64,000 nt of DNA, taken from contig JAIXOR010000073.1 in the NCBI GenBank assembly GCA_027486655.1, positions 1 through 64,000 on the forward strand, read 5' to 3'. Shown one piece after another: positions 53,004-61,054 of this stretch (position 1 is the first letter of the stretch; every line of letters starts with the position of its first letter). This DNA comes from Verrucomicrobiaceae bacterium. GTDB lineage: Bacteria; Verrucomicrobiota; Verrucomicrobiia; Verrucomicrobiales; Akkermansiaceae. The position numbers and the translations under genes are program-made. The notes below the pieces were generated by a model, which ran no database searches, was not told the DNA's origin, and saw only the letters and a list, made by a program, of their open reading frames with translations.

Positions 53004-54197
53004 TTACGGTGCGGCTGTGAAGGCCTGCTCTTCCAAACTGCGGCGCACTTCCGTGGGAATCATGCTCGGGTCGGGATACTCGAAGATCTTGCCTTCAAAA
53101 TTGCGCAGGGTGACCTTGCCGGGCACGGATTCAACCATGTAGTTCGGATTGATCGGGATCTTTCCGCCGCCGCCGGGGCCGTCGATGACGAATTGCGGGA
53201 TCGCGTAACCAGTGGTGTGCCCCCGGAGTCCCTCGATGATTTCGACACCCTCCGAGACAGGGGTCCGCAGGTGGGAGGAACCGTTGATGAGGTCGCACTG
53301 ATAGAGGTAGTAGGGCCTCACCCGGCACATCAGGAGCTTGTGAACCAGGGCTTTTTGGATCTCCACCGAGTCGTTCACGCCACGCAGGAGGACGCTTTGG
53401 TTTCCAAGTGGGATCCCGGCATCCGCGAGGCGGCCGAGGGCGTCCCGCACTTCGGTGGTGAGCTCGCGCGGGTGGTTGGTGTGGATCGAAATGAACAGCG
53501 GGTGGTGCTTGCGAAGCATCTCGCAAAGCTCCGGCGTGATCCGCTGGGGAAGGAAGATCGGAATCCGCGAACCGATCCGGACGAACTGGATGTGGGGAAT
53601 CGATCGGAGGCGGGTGAGGATGCGGTCGAGACGGTCGTCCGGAAAAAGAAGGGGATCTCCGCCGGAAAGCAGCACATCGCGGACCTGCGGGGTGCGTTCC
53701 AGGTAGCGGAAGGCGGCTTCCCACTGGGTTTCGAGGTGCTGTTCGCCAACGCCGGAAACGACCCGTGACCGGGTGCAGTAGCGGCAGTAGGAGGCACAGC
53801 GGTCGGTGACCAGGAAAAGCACGCGGTCGGGATAGCGGTGAACGAGTCCCGGGACAGGCATGTGGGAATCCTCGCCACAGGGATCGGAGAGCTCTTCCGG
53901 AGCATTCCAGCCTTCCTCAAGGCGCGGGATGACCTGGCGCCGGATCGGGCAATCCGGGTCCTCCGGGTCGATCAGGTTGAAGAAGTGCGGAGTGATCGAC
54001 ATGGCCAGCTTGTTGCCGGCGAGCAGCACCCCTGCGCGCTCGACATCGGAGAGGCGCAGGCGGGATTCCAACTCATTCAGGGAATCGACGCGATTGCGGA
54101 GCTGCCATTTGTAATCACTCCAGCGGGACATCTCCTCGTGCGTCCAGTAACCGGGTGCATGGGAGATGAAAGAGGGGTCGAGATCGGACGGTCGCAT
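53004..54197 (-). CDS. kamA: KamA-family radical SAM aminomutase
   Basis: 397 residues. The radical SAM cluster CASYCRYC is at C134, C138, C141 (CxxxCxxC), after VLFLVTDR. GGDPLLFPDDRLDRIL, RIGSRIPIFLPQRIT and the CDLINGSSHLRTPVSEGVEIIEGLRGHTTGYAIPQFVID block, with the PLP-lysine region near GGGGKIPINPNY, match lysine 2,3-aminomutase. It converts L-lysine to beta-lysine with [4Fe-4S], SAM and PLP. The length suits KamA rather than the shorter EpmB, and no efp or epmA is nearby. Osmolyte N-acetyl-beta-lysine synthesis or EF-P modification are both possible. Confidence 0.9.
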   Translation of the reverse strand: MRPSDLDPSFISHAPGYWTHEEMSRWSDYKWQLRNRVDSLNELESRLRLSDVERAGVLLAGNKLAMSITPHFFNLIDPEDPDCPIRRQVIPRLEEGWNAPEELSDPCGEDSHMPVPGLVHRYPDRVLFLVTDRCASYCRYCTRSRVVSGVGEQHLETQWEAAFRYLERTPQVRDVLLSGGDPLLFPDDRLDRILTRLRSIPHIQFVRIGSRIPIFLPQRITPELCEMLRKHHPLFISIHTNHPRELTTEVRDALGRLADAGIPLGNQSVLLRGVNDSVEIQKALVHKLLMCRVRPYYLYQCDLINGSSHLRTPVSEGVEIIEGLRGHTTGYAIPQFVIDGPGGGGKIPINPNYMVESVPGKVTLRNFEGKIFEYPDPSMIPTEVRRSLEEQAFTAAP

Positions 54198-54255
54198 GGA
54201 TCGCGGTTAGAGTGGCTGAGTTTCGGACGGTTCGGGGAAATCGCAACCTGGAAAA

Positions 54256-55170
54256 TCAGGGAATGGCGGCGCAGCGGCGGATGAGTTCGACGAGGCGTCC
54301 CGCTGAGGCGGCAAGCGCTGCGGGATCCGGGACCGAGTTGTCCGCCTCATCAGGGGTAAGGGTGGCGCGGGTGGAGACCCTGACGGCTGGTAGATTCATT
54401 TCGAAGAGGCTGCTGGCCAGATCCGAGTCCTCGCCGAGGCAGACGACTTCCGCGCCACGGACGGTGCCGAGGCCGGAAACCAGCGCCAGTGGTGTGGCGT
54501 TGGCGTCGCGTGAGGTCAGCCAGAGTTCCGCGCCGGCTCCCATCGCTTCCACGCAGAGGATGGCCTCGGGGTTTCCGGCGAGGGTGGCGAGCTTGCCGAG
54601 GGTCTCAAGCACCGGGGATTCCGGATCGTTGCCGTGGGGGAGGAAGGCGAATACGACATCGCGTTCCGGAGAGGAACCGGCAAGCGCCTGGGCGGCGGCC
54701 AAGGTGGCGGCCAGGCCGGTGGCGTTCGCCTCGACTCCGGGGCTCCCCGGGCGGCTGTCATACGTGCAAACCACCCACAGGGCGGGCAGTTGTGCTTTGG
54801 AGCCGGGCAGTTTCGTATGGAGGATGGGCCATTGTCCCGGTCCTTGCAGGCGCTTGATCTCGTATCCGGTATTGGACGGTCCGAGGCTGCCCTCGATCAT
54901 GGAGGCCGCGCGACCCAGGTTGACTGCGGCGGCATCCGATGAGGCGTGGCGCTCGCCAATGACCTCGACGAACTTCGAAAGGTCGTCACGGATAGCAGCC
55001 ACGGAAACCGAGCGGCTGAATGCCTCCTGCTGCTTGCGGGACTCCTTTTTCTCCTGATGGAAGTAGTGCCAGACGGCCACGCCTCCCGAGAGTAGGAGCC
55101 AGGCGGGAAGGATGACCAGCAGCGCGACCAGCCATAGCCGGGGCTTTTTCTTTGCATTGGAGTCGCTCAT
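54256..55170 (-). CDS. Membrane-anchored M28-like protein with degenerate metal site
   Basis: 304 residues. One N-terminal membrane helix (LWLVALLVILPAWLLLSGGVAVW, 12-34), then a helical linker and an M28-aminopeptidase-like core. The segment LWVVCTYDSRPGSPGVEANATGLAATLAAAQAL (131-163) is the M28 HxD...D..SG block, but the metal His is Thr (136) and the second Asp region reads EAN. AILCVEAMGAG follows the usual strand. It is therefore probably a catalytically inactive relative. Its start overlaps the pssA stop (ATGA), so it is coupled to phosphatidylserine synthase; a regulatory or scaffolding role is inference only. Confidence 0.75.
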   Translation of the reverse strand: MSDSNAKKKPRLWLVALLVILPAWLLLSGGVAVWHYFHQEKKESRKQQEAFSRSVSVAAIRDDLSKFVEVIGERHASSDAAAVNLGRAASMIEGSLGPSNTGYEIKRLQGPGQWPILHTKLPGSKAQLPALWVVCTYDSRPGSPGVEANATGLAATLAAAQALAGSSPERDVVFAFLPHGNDPESPVLETLGKLATLAGNPEAILCVEAMGAGAELWLTSRDANATPLALVSGLGTVRGAEVVCLGEDSDLASSLFEMNLPAVRVSTRATLTPDEADNSVPDPAALAASAGRLVELIRRCAAIP

Positions 55171-56024
55171 GGATCTCCGGGTTTTTCCAGTTCTTCATCC
55201 GGATCCGACTCCACCTCGATCTCCTTGCGCATCTTCTGCGAGATCCACGGACGGACGAGTCCGTAAATCAGATAGATGCTGAAAAGCACGACCGGCATGA
55301 TGTAGCGGAACTGGACGGTCACGTAGAGAATCAGCACCGCGATCAGGATGGCTCCGACGGTGCCCTTGGTGCGGAGTCCGACCTTTTTGAAGCTCGGATA
55401 GCGGACATCGCTGATCATGAGGAGCGAGAGGCCGAGCATGGCGCCTGCGAGAACGTATTTCCAAGAGCCCAGCAGGTGGTCGTTCTGATAGAGATCGATC
55501 AGGAAAAAGGTGATCGAGGCAATGAACCCCGCCGCCATCGGGATGGGAAGACCGCGGAAATCGCTGGAGGCTCCGGGTTTCTTCGGCATCGAGGCGAGGC
55601 AGTTGAAGCGGGCCAGGCGCATCGCGCCACAGACCAGATAGACGAGGGCAATCGCCCAGCCGATGTTGCCGAGCGGGAAGAGCACCGCCTTGGAAAGCAG
55701 CATGGCGGGGGCCATGCCGAACGAGATGATGTCGGCAAGGGAATCGAATTCCTGGCCGAAAGGAGACTCCTGGCCGCCGAGGCGGGCGAGGCGGCCGTCG
55801 AGGAGATCGAAAAGGCAGGACCCGAAGATCAGCAGGATCGCGTATTCGTAAAACGGTTTGACCGCCTCGTAGTATTGTTTTTCCGGCAGTTTGACGTCGC
55901 CCACCTCGACCAGGCCCTTGTGGATCATCAGCACGGCGAAGAATCCGCACGCGAGATTGCAGGCCGTCATCAGGTTCGGCAGGAAATAGATTTTCACCTC
56001 GTCAGGCTCTGGCTCCCTCGGCAT
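55167..56024 (-). CDS. pssA: CDP-diacylglycerol--serine O-phosphatidyltransferase
   Basis: 285 residues. Makes phosphatidylserine, precursor of phosphatidylethanolamine, in the inner membrane. The CDP-alcohol phosphotransferase motif is exact: D76-G-x2-A80-R81-x8-G90-x3-D94-x3-D98 (in DGRLARLGG...EFDSLADII). IYFLPNLMTACNLACGFFA is the usual start of PssA, and about seven membrane helices follow. The C-terminal acidic tail (EVESDPDEELEKPG) is not conserved in the family. First gene of a two-gene unit with the M28-like protein. Confidence 0.95.
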   Translation of the reverse strand: MPREPEPDEVKIYFLPNLMTACNLACGFFAVLMIHKGLVEVGDVKLPEKQYYEAVKPFYEYAILLIFGSCLFDLLDGRLARLGGQESPFGQEFDSLADIISFGMAPAMLLSKAVLFPLGNIGWAIALVYLVCGAMRLARFNCLASMPKKPGASSDFRGLPIPMAAGFIASITFFLIDLYQNDHLLGSWKYVLAGAMLGLSLLMISDVRYPSFKKVGLRTKGTVGAILIAVLILYVTVQFRYIMPVVLFSIYLIYGLVRPWISQKMRKEIEVESDPDEELEKPGDP

Positions 56025-56110
56025 GGGCGGACCCTAATCCATGCCCCCCGGTTTGGGAATAGCGGAAAATACCGGCGTGCCATGCCGGCTCCGGGTGCTA
56101 GATTCGGCGC

Positions 56111-56650
56111 GTGCAAGCGTCCGAAATCACCATCCACACGCCCATGGGGCGCATCATCGAGGCCCTACCCGGTGCCAAACGCGCGCTTTTCGCGGCCTAC
56201 CACCTCGGTGGCTGCCAAAGCTGCGCGTTTTCCGACGACGAATCGCTGGCGGACCTGAGTGCCCGCTCCGGGTTGGAGGCGGACGAGGTGCTGGCCCACC
56301 TGCTTGCCAGCCATCAGCACGATTTCTCGATGTGGCTGGATCCCGCTGAGGCTGCCGGCCGCAGGCAGGAGTTTCGCTGGATCGACCTCAGAACGCGGGA
56401 GGAGCACGAGGCGGTGGTGATTCCGGGGTCGGAGTTGTTCACTCAGGCCTTGCAGCAGGAGTTGTTCGCGGGGGATCCGGAGCGTCGGATCCTGCTTTAC
56501 GACCACCGTGGCGGTTCCGCCCTCGACCAGGTCGCCTGGTTCCGCGGCCACGGTTTGAAGGAAACCTATGCCCTGCGCGGCGGGATTGATGCCTGGGCGA
56601 GCGAGGTGGACCCTTCGGTGCGGCGGTATCGCCTCGAAATCGATCCCTGA
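56111..56650 (+). CDS. DUF1858-like plus rhodanese-like protein without the active cysteine
   Basis: 179 residues from the GTG at 56111. The N-terminal part (IHTPMGRIIEALPGAKRALFAAYHLGGCQSCAFSDDESL) resembles the small helical domain found with ScdA-type and hybrid-cluster-associated proteins (DUF1858), with the conserved GGCQSC (33-38). The C-terminal part has the rhodanese frame: WIDLRTREEHE, ILLYDHRGGSALDQVAWFRGHG, YALRGGIDAWASEVDPSV. The sulfur-carrying cysteine position holds Asp (131 in YDHRGGSA), so sulfurtransferase activity is unlikely. Probably a cytoplasmic sensing or binding role in sulfur or iron metabolism; unproven. Confidence 0.75.
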   Translation: MQASEITIHTPMGRIIEALPGAKRALFAAYHLGGCQSCAFSDDESLADLSARSGLEADEVLAHLLASHQHDFSMWLDPAEAAGRRQEFRWIDLRTREEHEAVVIPGSELFTQALQQELFAGDPERRILLYDHRGGSALDQVAWFRGHGLKETYALRGGIDAWASEVDPSVRRYRLEIDP

Positions 56651-56695
56651 GGATTCTCTTTTCAAGCGCCGCGTTTTTCTTTAAGCATTCCAAAC

Positions 56696-57832
56696 ATGTT
56701 CCACCCCCTCCGTGTTTCCCATCTGTTTTGGCTGGCCGCAGCTCTGTTTCCTGCCAGTGCCTCCGCCGCCAAAATCTTCTATTCGAAGCCCTCGCTTTCG
56801 AAGCAGTCCGTGGGGCTCGTGCAGAGCAAGGTGGACGGTTATTGGTATCGTGGGAGCGGCACCGTGGCCTATGATCCCAAGCTGATCGTTTCCTGTGGCC
56901 ATGTGTATTACGACAGCGGCAAGTGGGCGACCGAATACACCTTCCATCGTGCGTGGCACGCCAAAGGATATCCGCGGCGCAGCCAGGGCGTGGCCCCTCG
57001 GGGCCTGAGTTATTTCACCAGCTACGTTGATGCGTGCCGCACGCGTGGAAGCGAGTCCAACGCGGCTTTTGCTTCGGATTTCACCGTGCTCTACGGGTAT
57101 TCGTCATTCGGCACGGCGGCCGAGGTCTGGGATAACAGCGCCACCGCCATCCGTTCGTGGTCGCGTTACAAGGAAATCGTCGGTTACCCGAGCGAGATCG
57201 ATTACACCGGCGCATCGGGCGCTTGTTACCAGCATTCGACCGGGTGGTTCACCTATGGAGCCTATCAGCTTCGCGGACGCTATCACGAGTTCGACGACGT
57301 CTCCACGGGCCCGGGCAACAGCGGCGGAGCGATCTTCATCTATCAGTCGAGCACCGATAAGGACCTCTTTACGGGCGTTCTGGTGTCCGGCGCACGGCGG
57401 ATGGCCGGTGTGGTGGCGCTGGATGCCTCCACCCGGAGCCTGGCCGACTCGAGCTTGGGTGCCAAGCTTTCCTCCCGGGCATTCCGCAACGACAACCCGG
57501 TGGTGCTTCCCGACGGCGGGGAGTCCTTCAGCGCGGTGAGCATTCCGGTGAGTGGCGTGTCCGGCACGGTATCAAAGGCGAGCCTTGGTCTCTCGGTCGA
57601 TGCCGGCAGTGGCGAGCTTGAGGCCTACCTCCGTTCGCCTGGTGGGAAAATCCGCTGGATCCTGAAAAAAGGCGGATCTCTCGGGAAACCTTCAAACACC
57701 CTCGATCTCGGTGAGTCGTTTGCGGGAGTTCCTGCGGATGGCGAGTGGAAGCTCTTCCTGCGCGATGCCCGTGGTGGCAAGCTGGCGACGGTCCGTTCCA
57801 CCACGCTGACCCTTTCGAGCGCATCCCGCTGA
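56696..57832 (+). CDS. Secreted trypsin-like serine protease with C-terminal P domain
   Basis: 378 residues. Signal peptide MFHPLRVSHLFWLAAALFPASASA. Catalytic triad visible: His69 in SCGHVYYD, Asp128 in ASDFTVLYG and Ser209 in GPGNSGGAIF. The last 100 residues (VSIPVSGVSGTVSKASLGLSV...LEAYLRSPGGKIRWILKKGG...LDLGESFAGVPADGEWKLFLRDARGGKLATVRSTTLTL) are a proprotein-convertase P domain, typical of secreted bacterial proteases. Acts outside the cytoplasm. Possibly co-transcribed with the rhodanese-like gene 45 bases upstream, and followed after 15 bases by the next gene. Confidence 0.9.
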   Translation: MFHPLRVSHLFWLAAALFPASASAAKIFYSKPSLSKQSVGLVQSKVDGYWYRGSGTVAYDPKLIVSCGHVYYDSGKWATEYTFHRAWHAKGYPRRSQGVAPRGLSYFTSYVDACRTRGSESNAAFASDFTVLYGYSSFGTAAEVWDNSATAIRSWSRYKEIVGYPSEIDYTGASGACYQHSTGWFTYGAYQLRGRYHEFDDVSTGPGNSGGAIFIYQSSTDKDLFTGVLVSGARRMAGVVALDASTRSLADSSLGAKLSSRAFRNDNPVVLPDGGESFSAVSIPVSGVSGTVSKASLGLSVDAGSGELEAYLRSPGGKIRWILKKGGSLGKPSNTLDLGESFAGVPADGEWKLFLRDARGGKLATVRSTTLTLSSASR

Positions 57833-57847
57833 TCGGCGGACTCCGGC

Positions 57848-59035
57848 ATGCAGGCGATCCGATCTCAGGCCTTTCGCTGGCTGGGCGTGCTCGGGCTTGT
57901 CGTTCTAACAGTCTGGCTTGTCCGCCATCACCGCAGAGGGGCGGAGGAGGTCAGGGAACATCGCCCGGATCACCATCCCTCGCATGCGCCGGAGTCGGCG
58001 CGGCCTTCCCAGGCAAAGACTTCCAGTCGGGAGGTTCAGGACAACACCGAACCCGCCCTATCCAGGCGGATCTCCGCGGATGCCGGGTTTTTCGCGGGCG
58101 ATGCCCCGGCGGCGGACCGGCAGGCGCGGTTTGACGCCTTGCGTGCGCACCTGCTCCGTGCCGATTCAGCGGCTGCATCCGCGGCGATCCGTGCCTACCT
58201 TTCGTCCGGAAACGATGTCGTGACCGGTCTGGCTTTCCGCGTCGGCGGTGAAGGGGCGCTGGATTCCGCTCCCTCGATGAGGGTCTTTTTGTTAGATCTG
58301 CTGGGTTCGATCGATCCCCCGGCGGCGCTCGACCTTTCGCGGCGCGTGCTGGAGTCCGGCAACAGCGCGGACGAATACGCCATCGCACTGCGCAACCTCG
58401 CTTGGAACGATTCCGGCGGTGAACTGACCGGGGAATTGCGCCAGGGTTTCTCGGCAATGCTGGCCCGCGAGGATTGGCGTGCGGAAGCGGCCGATGGCTT
58501 CCTCGAAGCCCTCGACGCAGGAGTGCTCCTTCGGGATGAGGACTCGTTTTCGCGTCTGCTCGATCTCAATCGCTCGGCGCTCGATTCCGGCGGCGCGGCC
58601 CTGTCGCGGGCGTGTTTCATCGCGTTGGACCGGATCGTCGAGGCGGATCCGGGGATGCTTGAAATGTTCCGGCGCGATCCCGGACTGCGGGACCGTCTCA
58701 CGCCGGATCAAAGGGCCTCGTTGTTGTCCCGTCTCGACATCCGCCGGGCCGCGCATCAGGCCATTCTCACCGAATATCTGGCATCCGCACAGGATTCGGG
58801 GGAACTGGACTACTTCGCCGCGATCTTTCCGAATGGAAACCGGTTTCACGTGAACCGCCTCTTCAGCCCACCGAATCCGGTGATGTCGATTGCCGACCGG
58901 ATGGAGGCGGATCGTGTGGTGTTGGGCGAACTAGGCCGCATCCCGCTTGCAGTCGGTTCTCCCGGAGAGAAGGCGGTGAAGGTCATCCGCGAGAGGCTGG
59001 GCGAGTCACTGGAGCGCGCCGACGCAGGAAAGTGA
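57848..59035 (+). CDS. Membrane-anchored helical protein of unknown function
   Basis: 395 residues. N-terminal signal anchor (WLGVLGLVVLTVWLV) followed by a basic, low-complexity stretch (RHHRRGAEEVREHRPDHHPSHA) and an all-helical region with repeated phrases such as RFDALRAHLLRADSAAASAAIRAYLSSG, PPAALDLSRRVLESG and DEYAIALRNLAWND. Alpha-alpha repeats of this kind resemble TPR/HEAT-like scaffolds; no catalytic motif. Starts 15 bases after the protease gene. The pattern also appears in the later helical-repeat gene at 61055. Function unknown. Confidence 0.8.
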   Translation: MQAIRSQAFRWLGVLGLVVLTVWLVRHHRRGAEEVREHRPDHHPSHAPESARPSQAKTSSREVQDNTEPALSRRISADAGFFAGDAPAADRQARFDALRAHLLRADSAAASAAIRAYLSSGNDVVTGLAFRVGGEGALDSAPSMRVFLLDLLGSIDPPAALDLSRRVLESGNSADEYAIALRNLAWNDSGGELTGELRQGFSAMLAREDWRAEAADGFLEALDAGVLLRDEDSFSRLLDLNRSALDSGGAALSRACFIALDRIVEADPGMLEMFRRDPGLRDRLTPDQRASLLSRLDIRRAAHQAILTEYLASAQDSGELDYFAAIFPNGNRFHVNRLFSPPNPVMSIADRMEADRVVLGELGRIPLAVGSPGEKAVKVIRERLGESLERADAGK

Positions 59036-59065
59036 AACGCCGGAAGCACTGGGCCTCCGGCGTTT
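59035..59065. terminator. Hairpin between convergent genes
   Basis: AAACGCCGGA (59035-59044) and TCCGGCGTTT (59056-59065) form a perfect 10-bp stem with an 11-base loop between the stop codons of the helical protein and phosphofructokinase. The stem begins in the upstream stop codon. A/T ends make it work in both directions, though neither side has a long U-tract. Confidence 0.7.
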
Positions 59066-59097
59066 GGTGATCTTCAGGTATCCGTCCTGCCGCGCTT

Positions 59098-60321
59098 TCA
59101 GCGGTTGAGGATCTTGGCGACCGTCGGTGCGCGGAAACGATGGGGCTCCGGAACCTGGGTGCCGAGCAGGGGGCGGCAGTAGGAGTGGAACGCTTCGGTG
59201 ACTCCATTGCCTTCCGGATTGATGAACTCATCGGGCATGTGCCGGGTTTTGCCCGCCACTCGGGTCAATGGCACAAGTTCGTAATCCACCGCATAGTCGA
59301 GAACCGGACGGCGGATCGCCACGGAGCCATCGGCATCGCCCCAGAGGGCGAACTGCACCGCTTTTTCCCCGGCCTCGCGGGCCTCCCGGGCGTCGCGATC
59401 GGATCGGCAGCCCATGAAGGATCGTTGAAGATAGCCGAAGGTGTCCGCGCGCACCCGTTTGAGGCCGAGGCCCTTCTTGATTGTGTCCGAGAGAAGGTCG
59501 CCCAAGGCACCGGTGCCGGAGAGTTGCACGTTGCCATGCGCATCGCGTTCTTCCACGCCCATCAGCTTGGTGATCATCGGCACGCCGTCCTTGTCGGAAA
59601 TGCCTTCGGAAACCGCGATCGAACAGACGCCATACTTTGAGTAAACCCGGTCGACATCGGCGAGGAAGCGGCTCGTGTCGAAGTGGCGCTCTGGCAGATA
59701 GACGAGGTGGGGGCCGTCGTCCTCATACTTGCGCGCCATCGCGGATGCGGCGGTGAGGAAACCCGCGTGGCGGCCCATGACCACCCCGATGTAGACTCCG
59801 GTGAGCGCGCGGTTGTCGAGATTCACCCCCATGAACGCCTGGGTGACGAAGCGTGCCGCGGAGCCGAAGCCCGGGCAGTGATCGTTTTCCATCAGGTCGT
59901 TGTCGATCGTCTTCGGGATGTGGATCGCGCGCAGGTCGTAGTTGGCGGCCTTTGCCTGCTCGCTGACGATGCGCACGGTGTCGGAAGAATCGTTTCCACC
60001 CACATAGAAAAAGTAGCGGATGTCATGGGCCTGCATGACCTTGAACATGCGCTGGCAGTAGTCCTCATCCGGCTTGTCGCGAGTGGACAGCAAACCGGAG
60101 GACGGAGTGTCCGCGACTTGTTCGAGGTTGTGGGTGGTTTCCCGGGTGAGATCCACGAAGTTCTCGTTGAGGATGCCGCTGACGCCGTGGACGGCACCAT
60201 AGACGGCGGTCACCTGGGGGAACTTGCGGGCTTCGAGGGCGACGCCCACCACGCTTTGGTTGATGACATGGGTGGGGCCGCCGCCTTGGGCGACGAGTGC
60301 TTTTCCTTCGAGTCGGCTCAT
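59098..60321 (-). CDS. pfp: Diphosphate-type 6-phosphofructokinase
   Basis: 407 residues from the ATG at 60321 (MSRLEGKALVAQGGGPTHVINQS). Phosphofructokinase fold: FFYVGGNDSSDT (108-114 carry GGNDS) and IPKTIDNDL (135-143). Lys in PKTIDND instead of Gly is the known mark of PPi-dependent enzymes, and the Asp/Asn after GG also fits them. So it likely catalyses the reversible PPi + fructose-6-P reaction of glycolysis and gluconeogenesis; assignment of phosphate donor rests on these residues alone. Upstream frame extension to 60417 has no family support. Convergent with the helical-protein gene. Confidence 0.9.
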   Translation of the reverse strand: MSRLEGKALVAQGGGPTHVINQSVVGVALEARKFPQVTAVYGAVHGVSGILNENFVDLTRETTHNLEQVADTPSSGLLSTRDKPDEDYCQRMFKVMQAHDIRYFFYVGGNDSSDTVRIVSEQAKAANYDLRAIHIPKTIDNDLMENDHCPGFGSAARFVTQAFMGVNLDNRALTGVYIGVVMGRHAGFLTAASAMARKYEDDGPHLVYLPERHFDTSRFLADVDRVYSKYGVCSIAVSEGISDKDGVPMITKLMGVEERDAHGNVQLSGTGALGDLLSDTIKKGLGLKRVRADTFGYLQRSFMGCRSDRDAREAREAGEKAVQFALWGDADGSVAIRRPVLDYAVDYELVPLTRVAGKTRHMPDEFINPEGNGVTEAFHSYCRPLLGTQVPEPHRFRAPTVAKILNR

Positions 60322-60428
60322 GCGCCGCGAAGAATCGGGAAATGGCGCGTCGACGCAAGCCCCGAAACCCCGATGGCGCTCGCGAAATTTTCTCGCTTGA
60401 GGCCTGAACGAAACCATTTCCTCCGGAG

Positions 60429-60968
60429 GTGAACCCCGCGTGTCCCCATCTTCCGGAAGTCGAGCGGATTCATGATTTCCGGATCACCCGCCGGCACGGC
60501 GCGGCGAAAGGCCCGGAGTTCTATCTGGATGCGCTGCGTTTTGCCCAGTCCCAATGGCTCGCCGGAAAGCCCGCTCAGGCGATTCTTCAACTGAACAAGG
60601 CCTGGATGGCGGATCTTCACGATGCGGGTGGGTTCCTCGAACAATATCCGCCTCCATACCGCGCCCTTGTCTGGATTCTGCGCACCGCCGCATCGGGTGA
60701 GTGCGGGTTTCTTGGCGATCCGGTGCGGCATTTCCAGCACCTCGCCACACGGATGAGCGGACCTCAGGCGGAAATCCGGAGTTGGCGCGCGTGGTGTTGC
60801 CTGCACCTTGCGGAAGGCGTGCTTTCGCCGTCCTCGTTCCGCAGGGACGGCCCGCAAATGGCCCGCGAGGGATTCTGGATTCCCGGGTTCGGCGCCTCGC
60901 TGGCAGCCTTGACGAGGCTCGGCTGGCCCGGAGAAAGCCGGGTTGCGGAATCCGCCATCGACCGCTAG
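60429..60968 (+). CDS. Hypothetical protein, helical
   Basis: 179 residues from a GTG at 60429. A GGAG motif lies immediately before the GTG, closer than usual for a ribosome site, so the exact start is unsure. Sequence: EFYLDALRFAQSQWLAGKPAQAILQLNKAWM, a TPR-like pair of helices, then PPPYRALVWILRTAA and a charged region. Trp-rich (six or more), no signal peptide or catalytic motif. Divergent from pfp across about 107 bases. Function unknown; I recall no family. Confidence 0.6.
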   Translation: MNPACPHLPEVERIHDFRITRRHGAAKGPEFYLDALRFAQSQWLAGKPAQAILQLNKAWMADLHDAGGFLEQYPPPYRALVWILRTAASGECGFLGDPVRHFQHLATRMSGPQAEIRSWRAWCCLHLAEGVLSPSSFRRDGPQMAREGFWIPGFGASLAALTRLGWPGESRVAESAIDR

Positions 60969-61054
60969 CCTTGGCCCACGGCCTCGCTACCCCGTTTTGG
61001 GGAGAGAAACTTCCGGTCATCACCGGGGTTTAAAACCGTTACCATACTCCCATC

